Below, in pieces: positions 45,569 to 53,206 of a stretch of DNA of 53,282 nt. The translations under genes and the position numbers were made by a program. The stretch comes from Bradyrhizobium hipponense (lineage in GTDB: Bacteria; Pseudomonadota; Alphaproteobacteria; Rhizobiales; Xanthobacteraceae), in contig NZ_VSTH01000101.1 of NCBI RefSeq assembly GCF_008123965.1, forward strand, positions 1 through 53,282, written 5' to 3'. The notes under the pieces were generated by a model that had not been told where the DNA came from, did no database searches, and saw only the letters and a list, made by a program, of their open reading frames with translations. Position 1 is the stretch's first letter, and each line of letters starts with the position of its first letter.

Positions 45569-45859
45569 ATGGATGACTTAACCTACAGTAGCAATCCGGC
45601 TTTGTCGACGGTGGATCAAGAGTTTTTCGACGCGGATACCCGAGACTATAACGAACTCGTTGGCTGCATTGCCGGTCCACGCGGCAAGCACACGCCTTTG
45701 TACGTTGCGTACAACATTTATCGGTCTCCACTCGATAGATCGTCTTCGTCCTACTCGCCGCCGGACAGGGTCCCGGCGCGGTCAACGTACCGTACCTTGA
45801 AGTCAGAGTTTCTCAATTTAGTCCGACTAGAGTTTGAATATATGCGCCTAATTGACTAA
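45569..45859 (+). CDS. hypothetical protein
   Basis: This 96-residue acidic reading frame is divergent from the lipase cassette. It contains DDLTYSSNPALSTVDQEFFD and ends LNLVRLEFEYMRLID. I do not recognise it, and no strong ribosome-binding site is visible. The composition is more protein-like than that of the overlapping minus-strand ORF, so it is listed with low confidence. Confidence 0.35.
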   Translation: MDDLTYSSNPALSTVDQEFFDADTRDYNELVGCIAGPRGKHTPLYVAYNIYRSPLDRSSSSYSPPDRVPARSTYRTLKSEFLNLVRLEFEYMRLID

Positions 45860-46068
45860 CTGCGCAGCTTTTTCGCGCTCTCAAGCGCTGATCCTTGGTC
45901 TACGCGAGAAATGCGCGAGAGGTGAGCTGAGATAGAAACGACCTTAGCGCAGCACAATGCGTTCCCAGATGCCGCCCAGTGGGCACGAGAGACGGTCTCG
46001 GGCGGTATCGCGCCCGATCAGGATCTGTACGCGATTCATTACAAACCGGGTGCTGTCGGGCCCGAAAT
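45860..46068. other. coding-like fragment, unidentified
   Basis: A plus-strand frame from about 45931 reads LAQHNAFPDAAQWARETVSG, then GIAPDQDLYAIHYKPGAVGP up to about 46089. It has protein-like composition but no start and no family I recognise. It meets the EAL fragment head-on and is probably a gene remnant. Confidence 0.35.
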
Positions 46069-46320
46069 TTACGCAGCTCTCGAGGCCCTCGCGCCAAAAC
46101 GACGCAAGAGCTGCTCTACCTCAGCGGCAGGCTTGGCGCTGCTGAATAAGACTCCTTGCACCTCGTTGCAGCCCTCGGCGCGAAACCAATCGAGCTGCTC
46201 GGTGGTCTCCACGCCCTCCGCGGTCGTGGTGATGTTGAGGCTACGCCCGAGGCCCGAGATCGCGCGCACGATGGCGACGCAGTCGGAACCGATCGTTCTT
46301 GATCTTATCGAACGGAAAGC
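46069..46320 (-). pseudogene. EAL-domain (c-di-GMP phosphodiesterase) C-terminal fragment
   Basis: The frame reads VAIVRAISGLGRSLNITTTA, then EGVETTEQLDWFRAEGCNEV, then QGVLFSSAKP. This is the last third of an EAL domain, including the AEGVE motif (the family usually ends QGYLFS.P). The EAL signature and the rest of the domain are missing. It abuts the left end of copy B. Confidence 0.8.
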
Positions 46321-46442
46321 GCTCTTTGTGAAGGACCTTGCGAAACGGCGGATGCCGGTTACGGCCTCAGCGCGCCGTTCCGTCAGCGGCTCACAACACG
46401 CGGCCTGGCGTGGGCCGTCGGTATCCCTCTTCACCTCAAGGT

Positions 46443-46769
46443 TTATCCGGCCCTCGCCCGGTGGCCCAATCCCGGCTCTCTGCCGACCACTCTCAAAGCT
46501 GCGACTAGCTTCGACATCCTGCGACGAAATGCGATTGTGATCATCGGGACTGCACCTCGTCTGAAGTCGAGGAAGCTCGCAAGCGGCTCTGGTGGTCGAA
46601 CGGCCACGAGCTCAGTGATGTGCAATCGTGTGGTCCCTTGCAAACGGTAGAGGCCGATCGGCACATTTTCGGAAGCGTTCCAGATGTACGATAGTGAGGT
46701 GTCGGTGACCGGCCAAAGCGCGAGCGTTGTGGCCCCACAGATCGCAAGGATGATCCTTAGCCGTCCCAT
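46443..46769 (-). pseudogene. copy B: traF N-terminus fused to the small coupled gene
   Basis: From the ATG at 46769 the frame follows TraF for about 70 residues (NASENVPIGLYRL is the Ser region). Near 46558 it jumps in frame into a relative of the small gene at 29547-29795 (MITIAFRRRMSKLVAALRVV). The catalytic Lys part of TraF and the whole transglycosylase have been deleted. The product would have no peptidase function. Confidence 0.75.
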
Positions 46770-47176
46770 CAGAATACCATCCTGCGCCGGCGGAGCCACG
46801 CCTGGTGGCGCGCACGCGTATAAGGTCGCGGCGTTTCGTTGACGGAAAGACGGTTGTGGACGTGATGCCAGTATTCGGGGGCTGCATCGGCAGGATCAAT
46901 GCGGAGTGACTCCACGGCGTCGATCAACTGGAGAACGCGCTCGACCTTTCGCCAGCCAGCCAGTCGCAGCAGGCTTTCGCCGCCGGGGCTGACCCAAGGC
47001 ACGGTCGAATACCGCTGCCCCGGTATGATCGCGCGCAAAATGTCGAAGCGAGACAGGATGGTTCCGAAGTCATTGGATGTCCAGCGCACGAACGCGAAGG
47101 TGCTGCCGGGCATAAACGAGAGAATGCGCCGGTGCTGGTCAATGATCTTCTCCGATACAGGCTTGCCGAACCGGAA
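46769..47176 (-). pseudogene. copy B: DUF2840, N-terminally truncated
   Basis: The frame from FRFGKPVSEKIIDQHRRILS to the stop matches the intact DUF2840 protein closely, but its first 20 residues are replaced at about 47176 by the middle of repA. A downstream Met at 47113 could start a shorter protein, but this is doubtful. Confidence 0.75.
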
Positions 47177-47494
47177 GGCGTCGCTACCATCAGCCGGGAC
47201 GTTTTCAGGCCGGCATCACGGGCCTCGACAATCTGCGATGCAGCCCAGATCAGAACCGTCCGCATGCCAGATCGTCGCCATGCCGTGTTCCGGCACGGCC
47301 TCGACACGAATGGTGATGGTGCCTGCGCGGAAATCGATGGGAACGATCCGCTTCGATTTTGCCAGCGAAAAGAACGGATATGCCATCAGGTCTTCGTCCC
47401 GTGGCGGCAGATCGCCAGGGAGCGCACGAAACAGATCGAGTTGGTCGCGCTCTGACCGCCGCCGGCTGCTTGCAGTGGAGTTGCTGTCCGGCAT
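47177..47494 (-). pseudogene. copy B: repA 5' third
   Basis: The first 76 or so codons match repA of copy A (LMAYPFFSLAKSKRIVPIDF). An extra C near 47256 shifts the frame. The shifted frame continues with LIWAASQIVEARDAGLKTSR up to MVATP, where the gene is joined to DUF2840 by a deletion. It is inactive. Confidence 0.8.
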
Positions 47495-47497
47495 GGG

Positions 47498-47776
47498 TCA
47501 GCGCCGCTCCTTGCCGGCATAGGGAATGGGTGCGTGTCGCTTCGCGGGCAGGACCGTGCCCGTGCCGGGATCGCTTGTGGACGTTTTGGCGCCACGATCA
47601 ACCCACGCTTTCAAGTCCTCGAGCGCATACACAACGCGAACGCCGAGCTTGCGGTAGGTCGGGCCTGTGCCATAGGTGCGGTGCTTTTCGAGGGTTCGGC
47701 CGGAGAGTCCGAGAAAGCGCGCCGCTTCGGACGTGCGAAGGTATCGCGGCGGCAGGCCGGCGTTCGGATCGGGCAT
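47498..47776 (-). CDS. rdfS: copy B: AlpA-type HTH protein, probable RdfS
   Basis: This 92-residue protein differs from the copy A protein at only a handful of positions (YLRTSEAARFLGLSGRTL; RKLGVRVVYALEDLKAW). It is intact even though the genes downstream of it are broken. If expressed it should have the same excision function. Its promoter region is conserved with copy A. Confidence 0.75.
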   Translation of the reverse strand: MPDPNAGLPPRYLRTSEAARFLGLSGRTLEKHRTYGTGPTYRKLGVRVVYALEDLKAWVDRGAKTSTSDPGTGTVLPAKRHAPIPYAGKERR

Positions 47777-47856
47777 TTGCGAGGCTCCGTGGTCGTCTGG
47801 AGCGCGGCCGGCTCGGGCCGCGCGTCGACGGTCACGATGGCGCAGTAGGAGTGCTT

Positions 47857-47897
47857 AGGGGGATGCCGAAGATTGAGCGATGATTTTCGGCACCCCT
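47857..47897. promoter_or_regulatory. imperfect long inverted repeat in the fseA-rdfS gap
   Basis: AGGGGGATGCCGAA (47857-47870) and TTCGGCACCCCT (47886-47897) are inverted with a 2-nt bulge. The complementarity extends weakly outward through GTAGGAGT and ACTCCT. It lies after the fseA stop and upstream of rdfS, without a T run, so an FseA operator is more likely than a terminator. Copy A has a degraded form at about 34893-34932. Confidence 0.45.
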
Positions 47898-47900
47898 GCT

Positions 47901-48488
47901 CTACTCCTTGCGAGATGAGGGACGTAGCAACGCGCGATAGCCGCCACGCATTAGAGCCAAGCCAGCCTGCACCAGGCGGATGGTCCGGCTGCGCAATTCG
48001 TGGGTTTTCCAGGCGCGCTCAGGGATGCGTTTTCGGCCGAACAGCACCTCAGCGATGACGCGATATGAAGCACCATCCATGTGTCCATCGAGCGCTCGCA
48101 GCACCAAGACGAGTCGTTCGCGCCGCTGCGCCGAAAGCTGATGAAAGGGTGGTCCTGGCGGGCGGCCGTTGATTGCGCGCCACAGCCGATGTGAGGCGTG
48201 GGCGCGGATCTCAAAGTCCGCATCGAGCGGCAGTTCGGCCGCATAAGAGACACCAAACTGCGGCGCCTCTTTCAGCCAGAGATGATGTTGTGCCCCTTGG
48301 ATGCGCAATACGGCATGCCAGCCATCAGATGCCTGTCTGATGGTGCCCGATGAAAGGTCGGCAAGCGGTAGACCCTCGCCGACCGCTTTTGAGCCGGACG
48401 CGCATCGAACGACCGGCACCACCGTCGGCAACGCCTCAGGTGCCCAGAAGATTGTCTGTTGGTAAAAGGACCCCTGCGGGTCATGAAC
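47901..48488 (-). CDS. fseA: copy B: FseA C-terminal part (DUF2285)
   Basis: After the +1 shift this frame reads VHDPQGSFYQQTIFWAPEAL, then PTVVPVVRCASG, and continues to RERAWKTHELRSRTIRLV-like sequence at the end (RIPERAWKTHELRSRTIR). It is full-length and without stops. It differs from copy A mostly by conservative changes. The joined FseA would have about 256 residues. Confidence 0.82.
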   Translation of the reverse strand, partial: VHDPQGSFYQQTIFWAPEALPTVVPVVRCASGSKAVGEGLPLADLSSGTIRQASDGWHAVLRIQGAQHHLWLKEAPQFGVSYAAELPLDADFEIRAHASHRLWRAINGRPPGPPFHQLSAQRRERLVLVLRALDGHMDGASYRVIAEVLFGRKRIPERAWKTHELRSRTIRLVQAGLALMRGGYRALLRPSSRKE

Positions 48489-48672
48489 GAAAGCAGACGC
48501 CCCATCTCCTCCGGAATTCGGACGTCACCTGCCCGCCTTTGGAGCGAACTTCCCGAAAGGAAGCTCGATAGTTGGGACTGCGCCGCAGTGACTCCCAAGC
48601 CAAGTCCGGCATCTCCGCTGACTTGATGGCGTGCTGATACGCCTCGGGAGAGCGCCAGTCGAACTTAGACAT
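48481..48672 (-). CDS. fseA: copy B: FseA N-terminal part with +1 frameshift site
   Basis: This 63-codon ORF (SKFDWRSPEAYQHAIKSAEM) has a 3-residue insertion relative to copy A (SKGG region). The end is the same: a GGAGAUGGGG purine run, UGC UUU CGU UCA UGA C, with the slip codon at 48490-48492. Only the base after UUUCG differs. The preserved site in a partly deleted element argues for selection or recent duplication. Confidence 0.82.
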   Translation of the reverse strand: MSKFDWRSPEAYQHAIKSAEMPDLAWESLRRSPNYRASFREVRSKGGQVTSEFRRRWGVCFRS

Positions 48673-48750
48673 TACTCTGATCCCCTGCCGTAAATCGATT
48701 GCCGCGAAATGTTTATAAAGCCCTGGGTTGTCGGGGAAGTCACCAAATGT

Positions 48751-48764
48751 GCATTGCGTGATGC
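48751..48764. promoter_or_regulatory. copy B: inverted repeat upstream of fseA
   Basis: GCATTGCGTGATGC has 4-bp perfect arms and sits at the same distance from the fseA start as the repeat in copy A. The shared core is GTGCATYGCGTGATGC. Confidence 0.45.
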
Positions 48765-48834
48765 GCGCTGGCGATCACGCTTTCAGCGGGAGAAATCTGT
48801 TCTCGATTTGGAATTCGAGACGATAGAATCTTTG

Positions 48835-49113
48835 CTATTTATTGGTGCCGCCGCGAAGCAAGTCGCGGTAGCCCTGGTCTGCTATCCATTTTGCTCGCGC
48901 CAGATGGCTGTCAAATGCATTGCGGGCTCGCGCCGGTTCGCGACCCGGATCGATATGCAATACGATCAGGGCCACTTCTTTCCAGTCCGCGCCATCGGCC
49001 TCCGCATCGAGCAGACGCCAATACGTTACCAAATGCTGCTCGTCATAGGACGTGAGCACCGCATCGTTGGGCGCCAGCTCCGCGACATCCGGGTCAAGCG
49101 GCGGTGTTTGCAT
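48835..49113 (-). CDS. qseM: copy B: QseM-like antiactivator (DUF2285)
   Basis: This 92-residue protein is closely similar to the copy A QseM (VLTSYDEQHLVTYWRLLDAE, ADGADWKEVALIVLHIDP, ARNAFDSHLARAKWIADQGY). The ATG at 49113 gives the same length as copy A. A longer upstream reading would run into the operator region. It is intact and should be able to bind either FseA. Confidence 0.82.
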   Translation of the reverse strand: MQTPPLDPDVAELAPNDAVLTSYDEQHLVTYWRLLDAEADGADWKEVALIVLHIDPGREPARARNAFDSHLARAKWIADQGYRDLLRGGTNK

Positions 49114-49224
49114 CAAGAATCTCGCAAGAAAAACAATAAGAGCGCCCGCAGCCAACGTACGCTCAGCGGGCGTCCGCTGAAAGCCGCACCTTGGCTTTGT
49201 TCCCAAGTCAGGTCCGCTTGGGAA

Positions 49225-49258
49225 TACATACTATAGGAGATAAACCTCATAGTATGTA
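49225..49258. promoter_or_regulatory. copy B: QseC operator candidate
   Basis: TACATACTAT (49225-49234) and ATAGTATGTA (49249-49258) are a perfect 10-bp inverted repeat with a 14-bp spacer in the qseM-qseC gap. Centre spacing of 24 bp is suited to a repressor dimer pair. No such sequence exists at the same place in copy A. Confidence 0.65.
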
Positions 49259-49264
49259 AAGACG

Positions 49265-49294
49265 CAACTTGCGCAGATGGACATGCGCAAGTTG
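49265..49294 (+). promoter_or_regulatory. copy B: 11-bp hairpin enclosing the qseC start codon
   Basis: CAACTTGCGCA (49265-49275) and TGCGCAAGTTG (49284-49294) pair perfectly, and the ATG at 49277 lies in the 8-nt loop. It could be a DNA operator over the start of the gene or an mRNA hairpin that hides the initiation region. Confidence 0.6.
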
Positions 49295-49531
49295 GTGGGG
49301 CGGAATTTCGCTAAGTTGCGGAAGCAGAAAGGCTTCACGCAGGAGAAGTTCTCCGAGGCGTCTGGCTTTACTCAGCAATACATCAGCGATTTAGAGCGTG
49401 GTCGGCGTAATCCGACGGTGGTGACGCTGTTCGAACTCGCGAGCACATTAGGTGTTAGCCACGTCCATCTCGTGTTGCCCGATGAAGAATTCTGGAAACA
49501 GCGAACCAAGACGCCGAAGCAAAAGTCATAG
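49277..49531 (+). CDS. qseC: copy B: QseC-like XRE-family regulator
   Basis: This 84-residue XRE helix-turn-helix protein (RKQKGFTQEKFSEASGFTQQ, YISDLERGRRNPTVVTLFEL) is divergent from qseM, as expected for QseC. It shares the fold but little recognition-helix sequence with the copy A protein (FTQQYISDLERG versus IDRSYMSGLERQ), in keeping with a different operator. Two ATG codons (49277 and 49283) are possible. Confidence 0.8.
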   Translation: MDMRKLVGRNFAKLRKQKGFTQEKFSEASGFTQQYISDLERGRRNPTVVTLFELASTLGVSHVHLVLPDEEFWKQRTKTPKQKS

Positions 49532-49635
49532 AACTTCGGCCAGAGGCAAATTTTTGGTGCGCCGGCACTTGCTGCTGACGGCTGGAACAAGAAGCCATCG
49601 CCCGAGGAGATCGGGCGGGACCTGGTGGAGCGTGA

Positions 49636-49795
49636 TACTCGCCGTTCTTGCGCGGCCGCGGCCAGAGCAGCGTGTAACCCTTGCGGCCTTGTGGTCGAAC
49701 AATTCGCGTAGATCGGCGCGTCGAGGAGGGTCGTCGAGCTCGTGCGAGAGCTATTCGCGCGCCTTCTTCGGAGCGCTTTGACCGCACTGCGCTAT
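49636..49795 (-). pseudogene. copy B: DUF736 remnant
   Basis: Minus-strand frames contain KRSEEGA, then after frameshifts GYTLLWPRPRKNGEY, matching the second half of the intact DUF736 protein. The N-terminus is gone and at least two frameshifts are present. It follows copy B qseC as the intact gene follows copy A qseC. Confidence 0.75.
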
Positions 49796-49979
49796 CTCGC
49801 GCTTATATTGTGCATCACATAGCAAGATTATGAGTCGTTCACCCGGCAATTCATCTATGAGGACTCGGAAATTAGGGCTTCAAGACCATGGTCATAATAG
49901 GCTGCCTAAAGGCGCTTTGTCATTCCAACTGAGCCTCCGCCCAAGGATTGACCACGAGCGCTAAGCGCTCGGGCCGGCA

Positions 49980-50162
49980 CTATAGTTCACAGGCGTCGAC
50001 CTCCTCGTCCGGGAATTTCTCGGCGTCCAGCTCCAGCCTGTTCTTCGCCTCTTCCAGCTCCCCTGTGATCAGCACGTAGTTCTCGAAAGTGCTCGAGGAG
50101 CTGATGTGTGTCTCGATCAGCTGCCGCAGCTCGTGCCTGAACTGATATTCGCTGACGGTCAT
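49980..50162 (-). CDS. small acidic hypothetical protein
   Basis: This 60-residue protein (TVSEYQFRHELRQLIETHIS, ENYVLITGELEEAKNRLELD) is acidic and predicted helical. I do not recognise a family, but the composition is clearly protein-like and the frame is open from a good ATG. It stands alone between the copy B remnant and the reductase gene. Confidence 0.5.
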   Translation of the reverse strand: MTVSEYQFRHELRQLIETHISSSSTFENYVLITGELEEAKNRLELDAEKFPDEEVDACEL

Positions 50163-50755
50163 TCGCCTTGCCTATCATTGCTGAATTCACGTACGAGATC
50201 CAACCTGTCGAGTTGGCGCGCCGAGAAGCTGAAGAATTGCATGCGGCTGGTGCCAAGAACAGTCAGGGCAAGGGCAACAGTAGCAGAAATCCCGGCCCGC
50301 GGTCAGGCCGTACTCAATTGAGGTCGCCCCAGCCTTGTCTCGCCACATAAGAGGAGATGACTTCATTACAATTCCATTTTCGCGGCTGGACCCGTAGCGG
50401 ATGCCGTTTGATCGCTCCCGCCACCCATTCGCTTAGGCGCGTGCGATCTCTCTAATAAGGTACCGATGCTCTCTCATCCGAGGTTAAGAGGCAGCTCAAG
50501 ATTGGCCCCTGTTAGAAGTTGACCAATGCCGTACAACAGAGAGAACGCGACAAGCACAGCGCAGAGATAGGCCGCAAGTTGAGGCCAAACGTCACCGTCA
50601 TGATTGAACATTAATCCTCATATAGCACCGTGCTTCTGACTGAAAACTAAGAGCCCGGCCTCCATGAGTGCAAGGGCGAGGCCGCTCTCCGACACCCAAA
50701 GCCAGGGAGCCACGCTACTGGGAAACAGCGCGCTACTTCGGCGTCGCTCAGAGAC
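50163..50755. other. gene-poor region
   Basis: No gene is supported. A plus-strand frame from 50168 (IIAEFTYEIQPVELARREAE) looks protein-like for about 30 residues and then decays. Confidence 0.4.
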
Positions 50756-50914
50756 TCACGTGCGTTCCGATTTTCCGTTCCCGGCGCTCTTTACGGCGTT
50801 GCGTAAGACGACTTCAGAAAGCCGCACAACCTGCCTTTTGAGAAACGCAACCAACTGTGAGAGACGACGAATCTCTTGCTTGCAGCGCTCCAGCTCGCGC
50901 TGTTCGTCTGTCAT
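50756..50914 (-). CDS. 52-residue coiled-coil protein downstream of the reductase
   Basis: This short frame reads MTDEQRELERCKQEIRRLSQ, then LVAFLKRQVVRLSEVVLRNA, a regular heptad-like amphipathic helix, and ends KSERT. It starts 32 bp after the reductase stop on the same strand, so the two could share a transcript. The function is unknown. It is too short for routine calling but its composition is convincing. Confidence 0.5.
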   Translation of the reverse strand: MTDEQRELERCKQEIRRLSQLVAFLKRQVVRLSEVVLRNAVKSAGNGKSERT

Positions 50915-50946
50915 TGCAGATGCTTCATTGCAATTCCTACTTGCCG

Positions 50947-51759
50947 TTATGGTTCATGACCTCTTTTCCGAGAAGAGCTCAAACTTTTGCGTTCGGCGAA
51001 CTCCTTTTCGAACACGAATTGCGCCGGCTCGCCGTGATCGCCTTCGACAAAGCCCTTCGCCACCAATAGCTCGCGGGCGTCGCGCACCAAACCGGGGCTG
51101 CCACAGATCATGATGCGGTCATGCTGCGGCTCCAGTTCCGGCAGCTCGATGTCCGTAAACAGCTTGCCTGAAACGATCAGATCGGTGATCCGGCCGCGGT
51201 TACGGAAGCGATCGCGCGTCACGGTCGGATAATAGATCAGCTGGTAGCGCACGAAGTCGCCGACCAGCTCGTCGCTCGGCAGTTTTTCCGTGATCATCTC
51301 GCCATAGGCGAGCTCGGCGACGCGGCGGCAGCCATGCAGCAGCACAACATTCTCGAATCGCAAATAGGTTTCGGGATCCTTGATTACGCTCAGGAACGGC
51401 GCAAGCCCGGTGCCGGTGCCGATCAGATACAGATTGCGCCCGTCCTCGAGATTATCGATGACCAGCGCCCCGGTCGCCTTGCGGCTGACGATGATCTCGT
51501 CACCCTCCTTCAGATGCTGCAGACGCGAGGTTAAGAGACCATCCGGCGCCTTGATCGAGAAGAATTCCAGCCGGTCCTCGTAATGGGCGCTGGCGAGGCT
51601 GTAGGCCCTCAGCAGCGGCTTCTCGTCGACCTTGCGCCCGATCATGGTGAATTCACCGCTACGGAAGCAGAACGACGGATTCCGGGTCGTGGTGAAGCTG
51701 AAGAGATTGTCGGTCCAGTGATGGACGCTCAGTATGCTTTCCTTTGTGAAATTGCTCAT
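50947..51759 (-). CDS. fpr: ferredoxin-NADP reductase
   Basis: This 270-residue flavoenzyme moves electrons between NADPH and ferredoxin or flavodoxin. The FAD motif RAYS is at 51-54 and the NADP-binding GTGTG at 114-118, followed by APFLSVIKDPETY. The end carries FVFEKEFAE, near the usual bacterial FPR terminus (FVEK), plus an extra basic tail (KSLSSSRKRGHEP). The ATG at 51759 gives the standard N-terminus (SNFTKESILSVHHWTDNLFS) and has GGTGAG in front. A sigma-54-type promoter lies 50 bp upstream, suggesting a role in nitrogen fixation or nitrogen control. Confidence 0.92.
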   Translation of the reverse strand: MSNFTKESILSVHHWTDNLFSFTTTRNPSFCFRSGEFTMIGRKVDEKPLLRAYSLASAHYEDRLEFFSIKAPDGLLTSRLQHLKEGDEIIVSRKATGALVIDNLEDGRNLYLIGTGTGLAPFLSVIKDPETYLRFENVVLLHGCRRVAELAYGEMITEKLPSDELVGDFVRYQLIYYPTVTRDRFRNRGRITDLIVSGKLFTDIELPELEPQHDRIMICGSPGLVRDARELLVAKGFVEGDHGEPAQFVFEKEFAERKSLSSSRKRGHEP

Positions 51760-51810
51760 CTCACCGCCCGGCGAAATTAAAGCACGATCCAAATCCACGG
51801 GCCGCGTTCG

Positions 51811-51826
51811 CGCAAAGTTTGCACCA
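51811..51826 (-). promoter_or_regulatory. candidate sigma-54 (-24/-12) promoter of fpr
   Basis: On the minus strand TGGTGCAAACTTTGCG has GG and GC exactly at the spacing of TGGCACG-N4-TTGCW and retains TGG, C and TTGC. A start near 51800 would give a leader of about 40 nt. I did not find a TGT-N10-ACA NifA site within 200 bp upstream. Confidence 0.5.
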
Positions 51827-52611
51827 GTTTTCCGAATGATCATACTACAGGCACCAACAGGCTCTCGATGAAGTACAGTCGGACCGATAGCTTCACGCCC
51901 ACAACCGCTTTGGCTTTCATTGGAAGATCGGCCTGTGCCCCGCCTGTAGCCATCAACTCCGGCCGATGCCCATTCACGTAGATATTCAACCGCTTTACTC
52001 TTGAGCCCGCCGGCATCTGCGCTACCCAGATGAACTTTTTCGCCAGTTTACACCGGGCCGGTCGGCTGGCTTGCCAGCTTACTCCCTGCCGAGTGGTCGT
52101 GCCCTCCTCGAGCAGACGCTAATGGCAACTTTGGCGCATTTGCTCCGACAAAACACAGTACATAGCGAACAAACAATCTCGTTTCGCACCTGAAGGGTGG
52201 TGTCTCGACTCCAGATTGGAGCGTTGCGTACAGAAGCCCCCCATCTCGCCTTGAACTTGCGCTCTATTGCAAAGCTACTGGAACGCAGCCCCAGCGAGAA
52301 TCGACGCTCCGAGATTCGCCGAGATAATATCGCCTGAACATGCTTCCTACGACCGCACGTGATTGCGCCGAGCTGACTGTAACAATTCTGTGATGTTGCT
52401 TAATGCAATGAGCCGCGTGTTCGCGGTTAAATCCTGCATCTTGGCTACCTTCTTCGATGGATTCCACGCGCCTGCTCCCGCACTTCCCCGATCGCCTCTG
52501 GACAGCGGGCTTGTCATGACGGCACATGCTCGGACCGATGCAGACACCCCGTGCCTCGGCCTCCCACTGAATCAAGCAGGCGACGCGGAAACAGAAGAGG
52601 CGTGGGCACGG
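51827..52611. other. gene-poor region with faint coding remnants
   Basis: No intact gene. A minus-strand frame near 51840-52000 (MKAKAVVGVKLSVRLYFIES) is protein-like but unassigned. The rest shows nothing recognisable. Confidence 0.4.
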
Positions 52612-52815
52612 ACTTCAAAGTCTGCATCGAGTGCAGTTCGGCGGAATAGAAGGCCCTAGGTGCGGCCTCTTTGATGTTGCGCTCCCCGAATGCGCACTAC
52701 AGCACACCAACCAAGGGATGCCTGTCTGTAGCTGCCCGATGCAAGTCAGCAGAAGCGCAGCGGCGAGGCAGACGCGCTCCGCACGACTGGCACTAGCCTC
52801 GGCAAGGGCTCCGGT
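52612..52815 (-). pseudogene. copy C: fseA DUF2285 remnant
   Basis: The DNA can be aligned by eye with the middle of fseA of copies A and B (for example AAAGTCTGCATCGAGTGCAG against AAAGTCCGCATCGAGCGGCA, and ATGCCTGTCTG in all three). Many substitutions and small indels destroy the frame. It ends near the codons for FWAPEAL, so the frameshift site is deleted. Confidence 0.65.
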
Positions 52816-52817
52816 GC

Positions 52818-53038
52818 GCCAAGAGCAACTTGCCACAGTGCCGGCATTGACGGCTCATATATGGGTGGCCTCGAGAGGCAATCTCAGAACCCGACAACTG
52901 ATCTTCTTGACCGGCTGGCCGAGACGCTGGATGTTCACTTATCTGAAGTCTCTGTTCAGCCACCCAGAGGAGCGACGACACCGAAGCACTTTGCCTAAGG
53001 TTCGCAAGCGGGCGAGCCCACGTTCCAAGAAGAAATAG
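52818..53038 (+). pseudogene. copy C: qseC remnant
   Basis: From about 52818 the DNA follows qseC of copy A from the codons for EQLAYDAG to the stop. Protein-like pieces such as SQNPTTDLLDRLAETLDVHL occur but the frame changes. The promoter, start and first helix, together with qseM and the fseA start, have been deleted. Confidence 0.75.
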
Positions 53039-53168
53039 CACCGCTGCGCAAGAGCGACTTTATGGCCACCCAGATCGGTACTGTGCGCTCTAAAACGCGA
53101 AAATCACGAATCGACTGCGCCGACGCAGCGGCAGCGTTGATGATTTCGACTTTAGGCTCCAAAAGGAA

Positions 53169-53191
53169 CCCGCCCGATCAACTCGGGCGGG
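53169..53191. terminator. copy C: hairpin
   Basis: CCCGCCCGA and TCGGGCGGG form a 9-bp stem with a 5-nt loop, the counterpart of the hairpin behind copy A qseC. Confidence 0.6.
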
Positions 53192-53206
53192 CCTTTAGAG
53201 CGAGTC

